Assembly: GCF_000381265.1 (NCBI RefSeq)
Contig: NZ_KB906265.1
Location: forward strand, 112,229 to 176,228
Length of the DNA stretch: 64,000 nucleotides
Direction of reading: 5' to 3'
Source of the DNA: Curvibacter lanceolatus ATCC 14669
Lineage (GTDB): Bacteria > Pseudomonadota > Gammaproteobacteria > Burkholderiales > Burkholderiaceae_C
The number at the start of each line of letters is the position of its first letter. Positions within the stretch are counted from its first letter, which is position 1. The notes beneath the pieces were generated by a model that was given only the letters and a program-made list of their open reading frames with translations, was not told the origin of the DNA and searched no databases. Both the position numbers and the translations under genes were made by a program. Below are positions 8,817 to 18,700 of this stretch, piece after piece.

Positions 8817-10865
8817 ATGAACCAGCCCATCGACGACACCCAGGTGCTTGGCGCCTGCCCCCACGACTGCCCCGACACCTGCTCGCTGCTGACCACCGTG
8901 AAAGACGGCGTGGCCACCCGCGTGCAAGGCAACCCGGCCCACCCGCTCACCGGCGGCGTGCTGTGCGCCAAGGTGTCGAAGTACCCCGAGCGCACCTACC
9001 ACCCGGATCGCCTGCTGCACCCGATGAAGCGCGTGGGGCCCAAGGGCTCGGGCCAGTTCGTGCGCGTGGGCTGGGACGAGGCGCTGAGCGACATCGCGCA
9101 GCGCCTGTCGGCCATCGCGGCACGCGCGCCCGAGGCCGTGCTGCCCTACAGCTACGCCGGCACCATGGGGCTGGTGCAGGGCGACGGCATGGCGGCGCGC
9201 TTCTTCCACCGCCTGGGCGCCAGCCGGCTGGACCAGACCATCTGCTCGTCGGCGGGCACGGCCGGGCTGGTGCACACCCTGGGTGGCAAGGTGGGCATGA
9301 AGGTGCAGTTCTTTGCCGAGGCCCGGCTCATCGTGATCTGGGGCAGCAACTCGATCGGCAGCAACCTGCACTTCTGGCGCATTGCGCAAGAGGCCAAGCG
9401 CCAGGGCGCCCGCCTGGTGTGCATCGACCCGCGCCGCAGCGAAACCGCCGAGAAGTGCCATGAGCACATCGCCCTGCGCCCCGGCACCGATGCGGCGCTG
9501 GCGCTGGCCCTGATGCAGCAGTTGATCGTGCACGACTGGCTGGACCACGACTACATCGAGCACCACACCCTGGGCTGGGCCGAGTTGCGCGAGCGCGCCC
9601 TGCAGTGGCCGCCCGAACGCGCGGCCGAGGTGTGCGGCGTGCCGGTGGAGCAGATCACGCGCCTGGCGCACGACTACGCCCACACCCGGCCCGCGGCCAT
9701 CCGCCTCAACTACGGGGTGCAGCGCGTGCGCGGCGGCGCCAATGCCGTGCGCGCCATCGCCTGCCTGCCCGCCCTCACGGGGGCCTGGCGGCAACGCGGT
9801 GGAGGCATTCTGCTGTCGAGCTCGGGGCAGTTCCCGGTGCAGCGCCAGACCCTGCAACGGCCCGATCTGCTGGGCGAACGCCGGCCGCGGCTGATCAACA
9901 TGTCCACCATCGGGGATGCGCTCAACCAGCCGGCTTCGGCCGCCTTCGGGCCGGCCCTGGAGGCCGTGGTGGTCTACAACAGCAACCCGGTGGCCGTGGC
10001 CCCGGACTCGGCCCGGGTGGTGGCCGGCTTTGCGCGTGACGACCTGTTCACCGTGGTGCTGGAGCATTTCCAGACCGACACCGCCGACTACGCCGACTAC
10101 CTGCTGCCCGCGACCACGCAACTGGAGCACTGGGACATCCACCTGGCCTATGGCCACACCGATGTGCTGCTGAACCGCCCGGCCATTGCCCCGCTGGGCG
10201 AAGCCCTGCCCAACAGCGAGATCTTCCGCCGCCTGGCGCAGCGCATGGGCTACAGCGACCCTTGCTTTGCCGAAGAGGACGAAACCCTGTGCCGCCAGGC
10301 TTTCGGCGACCGGATCGACTACGACCAATTGCTGAGCCAGGGCTTTGCCAGCCTGCCGCTGGCCGACGCCCCCTTTGCCGAAGGCGGGTTTCCGACGCCG
10401 TCGGGGCGCTGCGAATTCCTCAGCCCCGCTCTGGTGGCGCAAGGGCTGGACGGCCTGCCCGACCACCTGCCCAACCACGAACTGCCCGACCCCGCTGGGC
10501 CCTGGCCGCTGGCCATGATCTCGCCGCCGGCGCGCAACTTCCTGAACTCGACCTTCGTCAACGTGACCAGCCTGCGCAACATCGAGACCGAGCCGGTGCT
10601 GGAGATCCACCCCGACGACGCCGGCCCGCGCCAGATCCACAGCGGCGACGTGGTGCGCGTGTTCAACGCCCGAGGCAACTACCACTGCAAGGCCGAGGTC
10701 AGCGAACGGGCCCGCCCCGGCGTGGTCAACGGCCTGGGCATCTGGTGGCGCAAGTTCGGGCTGAACGGCACCAATGTGAACGAACTCACCAGTCAGGCCC
10801 TGACCGACCTGGGCCGGGGCCCGACCTTCTACGACTGCGCCGTGCAGGTCAGCCGGCTGGGCTGA
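8817..10865 (+). CDS. molybdopterin-dependent oxidoreductase with N-terminal [4Fe-4S] motif
   Basis: The 682-residue product belongs to the DMSO-reductase superfamily. Residues 14-50 hold a CX3CX3CX27C cluster motif (Cys14, 18, 22, 50). Molybdopterin-binding motifs follow: WGSNSIGSN, VCIDPRRSETA and LRPGTDAALALALM. The C-terminal dinucleotide-binding domain starts near residue 560. It is smaller than formate or nitrate catalytic subunits and resembles YoaE-like proteins of unknown substrate. There is no Tat signal, so it is cytosolic. I chose the ATG at 8817 because upstream codons of the open frame lie within the opposing gene. No partner electron-transfer subunit is adjacent. Confidence 0.85.
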   Translation: MNQPIDDTQVLGACPHDCPDTCSLLTTVKDGVATRVQGNPAHPLTGGVLCAKVSKYPERTYHPDRLLHPMKRVGPKGSGQFVRVGWDEALSDIAQRLSAIAARAPEAVLPYSYAGTMGLVQGDGMAARFFHRLGASRLDQTICSSAGTAGLVHTLGGKVGMKVQFFAEARLIVIWGSNSIGSNLHFWRIAQEAKRQGARLVCIDPRRSETAEKCHEHIALRPGTDAALALALMQQLIVHDWLDHDYIEHHTLGWAELRERALQWPPERAAEVCGVPVEQITRLAHDYAHTRPAAIRLNYGVQRVRGGANAVRAIACLPALTGAWRQRGGGILLSSSGQFPVQRQTLQRPDLLGERRPRLINMSTIGDALNQPASAAFGPALEAVVVYNSNPVAVAPDSARVVAGFARDDLFTVVLEHFQTDTADYADYLLPATTQLEHWDIHLAYGHTDVLLNRPAIAPLGEALPNSEIFRRLAQRMGYSDPCFAEEDETLCRQAFGDRIDYDQLLSQGFASLPLADAPFAEGGFPTPSGRCEFLSPALVAQGLDGLPDHLPNHELPDPAGPWPLAMISPPARNFLNSTFVNVTSLRNIETEPVLEIHPDDAGPRQIHSGDVVRVFNARGNYHCKAEVSERARPGVVNGLGIWWRKFGLNGTNVNELTSQALTDLGRGPTFYDCAVQVSRLG

Positions 10866-10941
10866 AGAGGGGGCGGAAGGAGGGGCCTGCTGCGCGGGCC
10901 GAGCGGCCGCCATGGCGACGGCAGGGTTGATTGAATTTTTT

Positions 10942-10960
10942 AATGAGATTCATTCTCATT
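10942..10960. promoter_or_regulatory. Fur box upstream of hemP
   Basis: AATGAGATT-C-ATTCTCATT is a near-perfect palindrome matching the Fur consensus of inverted AATGAGAAT/GATAATGAT-type repeats. It sits about 90 bp before hemP and overlaps a plausible -35 (ATGAGA, 10943-10948) paired with a -10 CATAAT at 10967-10972. Occupancy by Fe-Fur would therefore block RNA polymerase, giving expression under iron starvation. Confidence 0.85.
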
Positions 10961-11048
10961 TGAGTGCATAATCCACCCATCAGCCAGTCTGCGGGGCCGC
11001 CCATCGGGCCCGCAGACCCAGCCAGCCCCATTTCATCGACTTGCCGCC

Positions 11049-11252
11049 ATGACCCAACTCACCGCCCTGTCCACTCCGTTTCAGACCGCAGCAGCCCCGT
11101 CGCGTGGCCCCTCGGCCTCGGCCGGCTCGGCGCCCCGGATCGTGCCCAGCCAGGAGCTGCTGGCCGGCCAGAAGACGGTCGAGATCCTGCACAACGGCCT
11201 GCTGTACCGCCTGCAGGCCACCCGCCTGGGCAAGCTGATCCTGACCAAATAA
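11049..11252 (+). CDS. hemP: hemin uptake protein HemP
   Basis: The 67-residue protein ends with the HemP/HmuP signature GLLYRLQATRLGKLILTK. The N-terminal 35 residues are Ser/Ala/Pro-rich and variable, as in the family. HemP/HmuP is a small cytosolic factor needed for full expression of haem receptor genes in rhizobia and Burkholderiales. An upstream Fur box supports iron control. Unusually, no hmuRSTUV haem-uptake genes follow: the next gene is a convergent LysR regulator. It is therefore solitary here and must act on a receptor elsewhere. Confidence 0.92.
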   Translation: MTQLTALSTPFQTAAAPSRGPSASAGSAPRIVPSQELLAGQKTVEILHNGLLYRLQATRLGKLILTK

Positions 11253-11359
11253 AGTTTCATCGTGGGGCGACCCTTGCACGGCCACAGCCGTGTCTCCAAG
11301 GTCGTTTTGGCCAGCCATCGGGAGCCGTCATGCGGCCCACCCGACCAGCCAAGCCTTTT

Positions 11360-12298
11360 TTACCCCGCGACCCGCTCCCCGAGCTCGCCCGCCGCCGAGC
11401 GCGCAAACAGCTCGGCCAGGGCCTCCACCAGGGCCGTCACGCGTGGCGGCACAAAGCGGTTGCTGGGCAGCACCGCGTACAGCGGCGCCGCCGCCCCCAG
11501 CCAGTGGGGCAGCACGCGCTGCAATCGCCCATCCGCCAAGGCCCCCGCCAGTTGCAGGGCCGACTGGTAGACCACCCCCTGCCCTTGCAAAGCCCAGTCC
11601 AATGCCACCGAGGCATCGTTGCAGCGCAGCGCGCCGCGCACCGGCACGGTCACGGCCTGCCCTGCCCCATCGACGGGGCTGAACGCCCAGTCGCACAACA
11701 GACGCCCGCGCACTTCATAGGTCAGGCATTCGTGCTGTGCCAGGTCCTGCGGCTGCTGCGGCCAACCCCGGCGCCGCAGGTAGGCCGGGCTGGCGCAGGC
11801 GATGCGGTGCGAGGGGGCCAGCAAGCGGGCCGCCAGCCCAGAATCGGGCAAGGGCCCATAGCGCACCGCCACATCGATCGCCTCGCGCACCAGGTCGACA
11901 TGGGTGTCGGTGACGCGCAGGTCGATCTCCAGCCCGGGGTGTTGCGCGGCAAAGCCGGGCAGCCAGTCCAGCAACAGGCCGCGGGCCAGCGCCGATGAGG
12001 TGGTGAGGCGCAGGCTGCCCGTGAGGGCCGCAGACCCGCCCCGCACCAGGGCCTGACCTTCGGCCACCAGCTCCAGGGCGCGGCGTGCGTGATCGATCAT
12101 CACCCGCCCCTCCTGGGTGGCTTGCACGCTGCGCGTGCTGCGCTCGAACAGGCGCACCCCCAGGCTGGTCTCGAGTCGTTTGATGGCGGCGCTGACCGCG
12201 GCCGTGCTCAGGCCGCAGCGGCGGCCCGCCGGGGTGAAGCCGCCGGTTTCGGCCGCCGCCACCAGCACCTTGAGATCGGCCAGATTGTCAAATTTCAT
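11360..12298 (-). CDS. LysR family transcriptional regulator
   Basis: The 312-residue product has a winged HTH at residues 1-60 (MKFDNLADLKVLVAAAETGG, then AAVSAAIKRLETSLGVRLFER). A LysR effector domain resembling the CrgA/AaeR-type group follows (GSLRLTTSSALARGLLLDWL, AVRYGPLPDSGLAARLL). The ATG at 12298 matches the family's start; the frame remains open far upstream only as a GC artefact. It is divergent from gamma-glutamyltransferase across 130 bp, which suggests it may control that gene. The effector is unknown. Confidence 0.9.
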   Translation of the reverse strand: MKFDNLADLKVLVAAAETGGFTPAGRRCGLSTAAVSAAIKRLETSLGVRLFERSTRSVQATQEGRVMIDHARRALELVAEGQALVRGGSAALTGSLRLTTSSALARGLLLDWLPGFAAQHPGLEIDLRVTDTHVDLVREAIDVAVRYGPLPDSGLAARLLAPSHRIACASPAYLRRRGWPQQPQDLAQHECLTYEVRGRLLCDWAFSPVDGAGQAVTVPVRGALRCNDASVALDWALQGQGVVYQSALQLAGALADGRLQRVLPHWLGAAAPLYAVLPSNRFVPPRVTALVEALAELFARSAAGELGERVAG

Positions 12299-12307
12299 GA
12301 AACAGTC

Positions 12308-12327
12308 ATTTCGCCGCCAGCGGCAAA
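12308..12327. promoter_or_regulatory. imperfect palindrome between lysR and ggt, candidate LysR site
   Basis: In the divergent gap the sequence ATTTCGCCGC-CAGCGGCAAAT forms an inverted repeat (GCCGC/GCGGC flanked by ATTT/AAAT) with a one-base asymmetry. It lies 10 bp upstream of the LysR start and about 100 bp from ggt, the usual place for an autoregulatory LysR recognition site. This is a candidate only. Confidence 0.35.
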
Positions 12328-12428
12328 TTCCCTGATCATAAATTGAGCAACGGCCCCTAAACTGCCCCGACCCGGCCCCTGGAGGCCGGGATTCCCCCCC
12401 CCGCAAGACATCAACGAGGAGAAGCCGG

Positions 12429-14168
12429 ATGAATTTCCCCCGACGCCTGCCCCGCCTGCGCACCACGGTGCTCACGGGCTGCCTGTTCCTGAGTTTCCAC
12501 TGGGTCGCGCACGCCGCCTCGGTGGCCCCCGTGGCCGCCGAGAACGGCATGGTGGTGGCCGCCCAGCATCTGGCCACGAAAGTGGGGGTGGACGTGCTGA
12601 AACGCGGCGGCAACGCCGTGGATGCGGCCGTGGCCGTGGGGTACGCGCTGGCCGTGGTGTACCCTGCCGCCGGCAACCTGGGCGGTGGCGGCTTCATGAC
12701 GCTGCAGCTGGCCGACGGACGCAAGACCTTCCTGGATTTCCGCGAGAAGGCCCCGCTGGCCGCCACGCCGAACATGTACCTCGACAAGGACGGCAACGTC
12801 ATCAAGGGTCTGAGCACCCACGGCCACCTGGCGGTGGGTGTGCCCGGCAGCGTGTCGGGCCTGGAGTGGGCGCGCGAGAAGTACGGCACGCTCAAGCGCC
12901 AGGAGCTGCTGGCCCCGTCGATCACCCTGGCCGATCAGGGCTTTGTGCTGGACCAGGGCGACATCGACATGTTGCTCACCGCCACCGGCGACTTCCGCAA
13001 AGACCCGGCCTCGGCGGCCATCTTCCTCAAGGGGGGCGAGCCCTACCAGGTGGGCGACAAGCTGGTGCAGAAAGACCTGGCCCGCACCTTGAAGGCGATC
13101 AGCGACAAGGGGCCTGAAGGCTTTTACAAGGGCCCGGTGGCCCAGGCCCTGACCCAAGCCAGCCAGGCCGGGGGCGGCCTGATCACCCAGGCCGACCTGG
13201 ACCAGTACAAGACCCGCGAAATGCCCCCGGTCGAATGCGATTACCGCGGCTACCACGTGGTGTCGGCACCGCCCCCGAGCTCGGGCGGGGTGATCATCTG
13301 CGAGATCCTGAACATCCTCGAGGGCTACCCGCTGAAAGACCTGGGCTTTCGCTCGGCCCAGTCGGTGCACTACCAGATCGAGGCCATGCGCCACGCCTAT
13401 GTGGACCGCAACAGCTACCTGGGCGACCCCGACTTTGTGAAGAACCCCATCGCCCGCCTGACCGACAAGGCCTATGCGGCGCAGATCCGCGCGGTGATCG
13501 ACCCCAACAAGGCCGGCGTGTCCAAGGACATCAAGCCGGGCGTGGCGCCGCACGAGGGCAGCAACACCACCCACTACTCGATTGCCGACCGCTGGGGCAA
13601 TGCAGTGTCGGTCACCTACACCTTGAACGACTGGTTCGGTGCCAAGGTGACGGTGCCGGGCACAGGCGTGTTGCTGAACAACGAGATGGATGACTTCACG
13701 GTGAAGATCGGCGTGCCCAACATCTACGGCCTGGTGCAGGGCGAGGCCAATGCCATCGCCCCGGGCAAGCGCCCGCTGTCGTCGATGAGCCCGACCATCG
13801 TCAGCAAGGACAACCAGCCCGTGATGGTGGTGGGCACGCCCGGCGGCAGCCGCATCATCACCGCGGTGCTGCACACCCTGCTGAACGTGATCGACTACGG
13901 CATGAACGTGCAGGAAGCCGTGGATGCCCCGCGCTTCCACCAGCAATGGCTGCCCGATGTGACCAACATGGAGAACTTTGCCATCTCGCCCGACACCCGC
14001 AAGCTGCTGGAGGCCGCAGGCCACAAGCTGGGCGCACCGCAGCCCGCCAACCACCTGGCCGCGGTGCTGATCGGCGCGCCCTCGCTGGGCGGCAAGCCGG
14101 TGGGCAAGAACCGCTTTTATGGCGCCAACGATCCGCGCCGCAACAGCGGCCTGGCCATGGGCTATTGA
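12429..14168 (+). CDS. ggt: gamma-glutamyltransferase
   Basis: The 579-residue preproprotein has a signal peptide (residues 1-29, ending AHA) and the full Ntn-hydrolase GGT layout. The autocleavage and nucleophile site is SNTTHYSIAD, with the catalytic Thr at about residue 380. VTYTLNDWFGAKVTVPGTG and LLNNEMDDF follow, and the late GTPGGSRIITAVL motif binds the gamma-glutamyl group. It hydrolyses or transfers gamma-glutamyl from glutathione in the periplasm, supplying Cys-Gly and glutamate. GAGGAG precedes the ATG. A bidirectional terminator follows. The divergent LysR gene is the likely regulator. Confidence 0.95.
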   Translation: MNFPRRLPRLRTTVLTGCLFLSFHWVAHAASVAPVAAENGMVVAAQHLATKVGVDVLKRGGNAVDAAVAVGYALAVVYPAAGNLGGGGFMTLQLADGRKTFLDFREKAPLAATPNMYLDKDGNVIKGLSTHGHLAVGVPGSVSGLEWAREKYGTLKRQELLAPSITLADQGFVLDQGDIDMLLTATGDFRKDPASAAIFLKGGEPYQVGDKLVQKDLARTLKAISDKGPEGFYKGPVAQALTQASQAGGGLITQADLDQYKTREMPPVECDYRGYHVVSAPPPSSGGVIICEILNILEGYPLKDLGFRSAQSVHYQIEAMRHAYVDRNSYLGDPDFVKNPIARLTDKAYAAQIRAVIDPNKAGVSKDIKPGVAPHEGSNTTHYSIADRWGNAVSVTYTLNDWFGAKVTVPGTGVLLNNEMDDFTVKIGVPNIYGLVQGEANAIAPGKRPLSSMSPTIVSKDNQPVMVVGTPGGSRIITAVLHTLLNVIDYGMNVQEAVDAPRFHQQWLPDVTNMENFAISPDTRKLLEAAGHKLGAPQPANHLAAVLIGAPSLGGKPVGKNRFYGANDPRRNSGLAMGY

Positions 14169-14223
14169 GCTGTTGAGCTGTTGATTGGGGTTCTTCGAAC
14201 CCAGTCGGCACAGCACCACACAC

Positions 14224-14252
14224 AAAAGGGGCCGTCACGACGGCCCCTTTTT
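14224..14252. terminator. bidirectional rho-independent terminator
   Basis: A stem of AAAAGGGGCCGT paired with ACGGCCCCTTTT around a CACG loop ends in T5 on the plus strand and has an A-run opposite. It lies between ggt and the convergent efflux operon, and can terminate both. Confidence 0.9.
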
Positions 14253-14273
14253 GCGTTCTCGGTCAGCCCTGTT

Positions 14274-15734
14274 TCAGCGGCTGCCCACCACGGTGCCATC
14301 GCGCCAGCCGCCACCCAGGGCCTGGTGCAGGGCCACGGTGTCGCCCAGGTAGACCGCCTGCGCCGCCAGGTGGGCCAGGCGGGCCTGCAGCCAGGCCTGG
14401 CGGGTGCTGAGCCACTGGGGCTGGGCGACATAGCCCTGGTCGAACTGCTGGCGGGTCAGGCGCAGCAGATTTTGTGCAGCGGCTTCGGCATCGCGGGCCA
14501 CGGCCAGCGCCTGGCCGTCGTGCTGCAAGGCCACCAGGGTGTCGGCCACATTCTGGAAAGCGGTCAGCACCACGCCCTGGTACTGCGCCTGGGCGGCTTC
14601 GGCCCCGGCCTCGGCCGCGCGCTTGCGGGCCGACAGGGTACCGGCCGAAAACAAAGGCGCACTCACGCCGCCCAACAAGCCCCAGGCCTTGTTGCCGGCC
14701 GACAGCAGGCCTCCCAGGCCGCCCCCCGAATACGCCAGGTTCGCCGTCAGCGACAGCTGGGGCAGCATGTTGGCCGTGGCCACACCGATTTGCGCATAGG
14801 CCGCATGGTATTGGGCTGCGGCGGCCTGCACATCAGGGCGCCGGCTCACCAATTGCGAGGGCAAGGCCTGCGGCAGCGCGGCCGGCACGCGCACGGGCGC
14901 CTGCTGCACCGTGCCCAGATCGGCGGCCGGGAACTCGCCGCACAGCACGGCCAGCAGGTTGCGCGTCTGCTCCAGCTGCTTGCGCAGGGGCGGCAACTGG
15001 GCCGCGGTCTGGGCGTAGGCCGATTCCTGCTGGGCCAGATCAAGGCCGCTGGCGTAGCCTTGCGCCTTCAGCCCACGGGTGTGCGCCAGTTGCTGCTGTG
15101 CCAGTTGCAAGGCTTCTTCAAGCACAGCGATCTGCTCGACCAGCATCTGCTCCTGAATCACGGCGGTCGCCACATTGCTGGCCAGGGTGACACGCAGGGC
15201 CTCCAGCTGCAGGCGCTGACTGTCAGCCCCCGCCTGCAGGGACTCGACCTGGCGTTGGTTGCCGCCAAACACGTCCGGAACAAAGCCCACGCTGAGCTGG
15301 GCCGTGTTGAGTGTGAACAGGCTGGCATTGGAGGCCAGGGGCGAGGCCAGCACCTGACCCGAGTTCTGCCGATTGGCGCTGTAGCCCGCCTGCACCTGCG
15401 GGAAGAACAGGCCACGCTGCGCCGTGACCAGCTCCTGCGCCTGGCGCAGATTGGCCAGGCCCGCATCGATGCCCGGGTTGTGCTGGAGCGCACGTTGCAC
15501 CAGGCCGTCCAGCCGTGGCGAGCCGTAGGCGGTCCACCAATCGGGGCGGATGTCGGCCGTGCCGGCGGTGGCCATCGGTTCAGCCTGGCGGGTGAAAGCG
15601 CTCACCTCAGGCGCCTTGGGCGCGTGGTAGTCGGGGCCGACGGCGCAGGCCGACAGCAGGCCGGCGCCCAGCAGGCAGCCCGCCAGGGTGCTGAGCGAGC
15701 CCCCCATGCGAATGCGACACAGTGAATCAAGCAT
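14274..15734 (-). CDS. outer-membrane efflux lipoprotein, NodT/OprM family
   Basis: The 486-residue product has a lipoprotein signal with lipobox LLSAC (near residue 30) and the family's start CAVGPDYHAP. Two OEP repeats follow, with LVTAQRGLFFPQVQAGYSAN and QYQGVVLTAFQNVADTLVAL marking the coiled-coil helices of the TolC-type tunnel. It forms the outer-membrane channel of the tripartite pump encoded just upstream. The ATG at 15734 overlaps the pump gene by 8 bp and is preceded by GAGGAGG, indicating translational coupling. Confidence 0.93.
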   Translation of the reverse strand: MLDSLCRIRMGGSLSTLAGCLLGAGLLSACAVGPDYHAPKAPEVSAFTRQAEPMATAGTADIRPDWWTAYGSPRLDGLVQRALQHNPGIDAGLANLRQAQELVTAQRGLFFPQVQAGYSANRQNSGQVLASPLASNASLFTLNTAQLSVGFVPDVFGGNQRQVESLQAGADSQRLQLEALRVTLASNVATAVIQEQMLVEQIAVLEEALQLAQQQLAHTRGLKAQGYASGLDLAQQESAYAQTAAQLPPLRKQLEQTRNLLAVLCGEFPAADLGTVQQAPVRVPAALPQALPSQLVSRRPDVQAAAAQYHAAYAQIGVATANMLPQLSLTANLAYSGGGLGGLLSAGNKAWGLLGGVSAPLFSAGTLSARKRAAEAGAEAAQAQYQGVVLTAFQNVADTLVALQHDGQALAVARDAEAAAQNLLRLTRQQFDQGYVAQPQWLSTRQAWLQARLAHLAAQAVYLGDTVALHQALGGGWRDGTVVGSR

Positions 15735-18700
15735 GGGCGTCCTCCTCGTGGGCCAGCGCATCGCCACCCAGGCCTTTGCGGCGTTTCTTGAGTTTCAGGT
15801 GGCGCAGCACGGTGAGGCGCATGGCGGGCACCACCAGCAGCAGGAACACCGGCCCCAGCAGCATGCCGCCCACCACCACGGTGGCCAGCGGTCGCTGCAC
15901 CTGGCTGCCGATGCCATGGCTGAGCGCGGCCGGGAACAGGCCGATGCAGGCCGACAGAGCCGTCATCAGCAGCGGCCGCATGCGGTGGATGTAGGCCTCG
16001 TAGATGGCGTCTTCGGCGCTCTGCCCGGCCAGGCGCAGCTCCTTGAAATAGCTCAGGATCAGGATGCCGTCCATGACAGACACGCCAAGCAACGAGACAA
16101 AACCGATCACGGCCGAGATGCTGATCACCTGGTCGGACACATACAGGGCCAGGATGCCGCAGGCCACGGTGAAGGGCACGGCCGCCAGGGCCAGCAGGCT
16201 GTAGGCAAAGCTGCTGAACAGGGCATACAGCAGCACCAGGATCAGGGCCATGGCCATCGGGATCAGAACGCCCATGCGGGCCTTGGCCTGTTGCAGCGAC
16301 TCGAACTCGCCCGCGTACTGGATGCGGTAGCCCTCGGGCAACTTGACCTCGGCGGCCACGCGCTGCTGCAGTTCGGACACGGTGCTGCCCAGGTCGCGGT
16401 CGCGCACGCTGAACTTGATCGGGATGTAGCGCTCGTTGCGCTCGTGGTAGATGTAGGTGGCCCCGGTGTCCAGCGTGATGTCGGCGATGTCGCGCAGGGG
16501 CACAAAGGCGTTGCCCCCGCCCGTGGTGGTGTAGCCGATGCGCAGGTCTCGCACGCTTTGCAGGTCGCGCCGGTTGGCCGACAGGTAGCGCACGCTCAGG
16601 CCGTACTGGCGCTCGCCCTCCAGCACCGTGGTGGCCACGGTGCCGCCCATGGCCGCCTGGATGGCGGTGTTGACGTCGCCGGTGTTCAGCCCATAGCGGG
16701 CCGCCTTCTGCCGGTCGATCTGGATGTTGAGGTTGGGCTGGCCCAGGGTGTTGAAGATGCCGATGTCGGCCGTGCCCTGCACCTTGCTCATCACGGCGAC
16801 CACGTCGACGGCCAGCTTCTCGAGCGTGACGAGGTCGGGGCCCATGATCTTCACGGAGTTGGCGCCCTTGACGCCCGACAGGCCCTCCTGCACGTTGTCC
16901 TGGATGTACTGCGAGAAGTTGAAACCCACGCCCGGGAACTCGCGGGCGAACTTCTCCTGCAGCTCGGCCACCAGTTGCTCCTTGCTGACACCGGCAGGCC
17001 ATTCGTCAAAGGGCTTGAGCGGGGCGAACAACTCGACGTTGTTGAAGCCTGAGGCATCCGAGCCGTCGTCGGGGCGGCCGTGCTGCGAGACCACGGTGAT
17101 CACCTCGGGGTAGCTCTTGATGATCTCGCGCATGCGGTTGGCCTTGGCGGTGCCAGCCTCCAGCGAGATGGTGGGCGGCATGGAGGCCCGGATCCACAGG
17201 TTGCCTTCTTCCAGCGCTGGCAGGAACTCGCTGCCCAGGCGCGAAGCCAGCACCCCGACCGCCAGCAGAAACACCACACCGCCGATGCACACGGCCAGGG
17301 CATGCCGCAGCGACCAGCGCAGGGCCGGCTCGTAGGCCTTGCGCACGAACTCGACGATGCGGGTTTCGTGCTCCTGGATGCGGCGCGGCAACAGGTAGGC
17401 GGCCAGCACCGGGGTGACGGTGAAGGTGGCCAGCAGCGCGCCCGCCAGCGCGTAGCCGTAGGTGCGGGCCATGGGGCCGAAGATCTGCCCTTCCACCCCG
17501 GTCATGAGGAACAGCGGCGAGAAGGCGGCGATGGTGATGACGGTGGAGAACAGCACCGAGTTGTCGACCTGCAGCGAGCTCATGAAGATCATGCGCAGGC
17601 GCTGGGTCCAGCCCAGGGCCGGGTCGGTGACCATGCCGTGCGGGCCGCGGGTCATGGCGCGCAGCGCATTGATGCGTTCGCGCGGGCTCTTCTGGAAGTT
17701 GCGAAAGATGTTCTCAACCAGGATCACCGCCGAGTCGACGATGATGCCGAAATCGACCGCGCCCAGCGACAGCAGGTTGGCCGACTCGCCCGTGAGCACC
17801 AGCATCATGATGCTGAAGAACAGCGCAAACGGGATGTTGACGCTCACGATCACCGCGCTGCGCAAATCGCCCAGGAAGATCCACTGGATCACGAACACCA
17901 GCAGGCAGCCGAAGATCAAGTTGTGGATGACGGTGTGGGTGGTCACGTTGACCAGGGTGGAGCGGTCGTAGTAGGGCACGAGTTGAACACCCTGCGGCAG
18001 GCTGCCATCGACGTTGAGCTTGTCCACCGCCTCCTTGACGCGGGCGATCACGTCCTTGGTCTGCTGCAGGCGGTTCATCACCACCACGCCGGTGACGACA
18101 TCGCTCTCTGCGTCGCGACCGGCCTCGCCCAGGCGCGGCACGCTGCCCACGCTGACCGAGGCCACGTCCTTGACCAGCACGGGCAGGCCGTTCTGCTGGG
18201 TGATGACGATGTTGCCGGCGTCGGCGGCGTCGCGCACCAGGCCCAGGCCGCGCACGTTGACCGACTGCTCGCCCACGCTGAGGTTGCGCCCACCCACATT
18301 GCTGTTGGCATTGCCCACGGCGCTGAGCACCTGCTGCAGCGTCAGGCCGTAGCTTTCGAGCTTGGCGGGGTTGATTTCGACGTGGTATTCCTTGGTGGTG
18401 CCGCCCCAGGTGACCACCTGGGCCACGCCTGGCACGGTGAGCAGGCGGCGCTGGATGATCCAGTCCTGGATGCCGCGCAGGTCGGTGAGGCTGTAGGTGG
18501 ACGGGCCCTTGACCTGGTAGCGCAGGATTTCACCCACCAGGCTGGAGGCCTGGATCTGCGGCTGCACGCCGCCGGGCAGGTTGACGTTCTGCTGCAGGTT
18601 GAGCGCGGTCTGGGTCAGGGCGGGCACGTACTCGACGCCGTACTTGAAGGTGACGCGCACGAAGGCCAGGCCATAGAAGGAGGTGGAGCGGATGTTGTCC

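Noticed and set aside
8742..10913. 723-residue open frame antisense to the molybdopterin oxidoreductase
   Set aside because: It is a GC-driven shadow: low-complexity Ala/Gly/His/Gln composition and no motif, whereas the plus-strand frame has clear family motifs.
11360..12925. 521-residue frame including the LysR gene
   Set aside because: Only the part from 12298 downward has LysR homology; the upstream part overlaps ggt and is a shadow.
12411..14225. 604-residue open frame antisense to ggt
   Set aside because: Shadow of ggt third-position GC bias; His/Gly/Val-rich and no recognisable domain.
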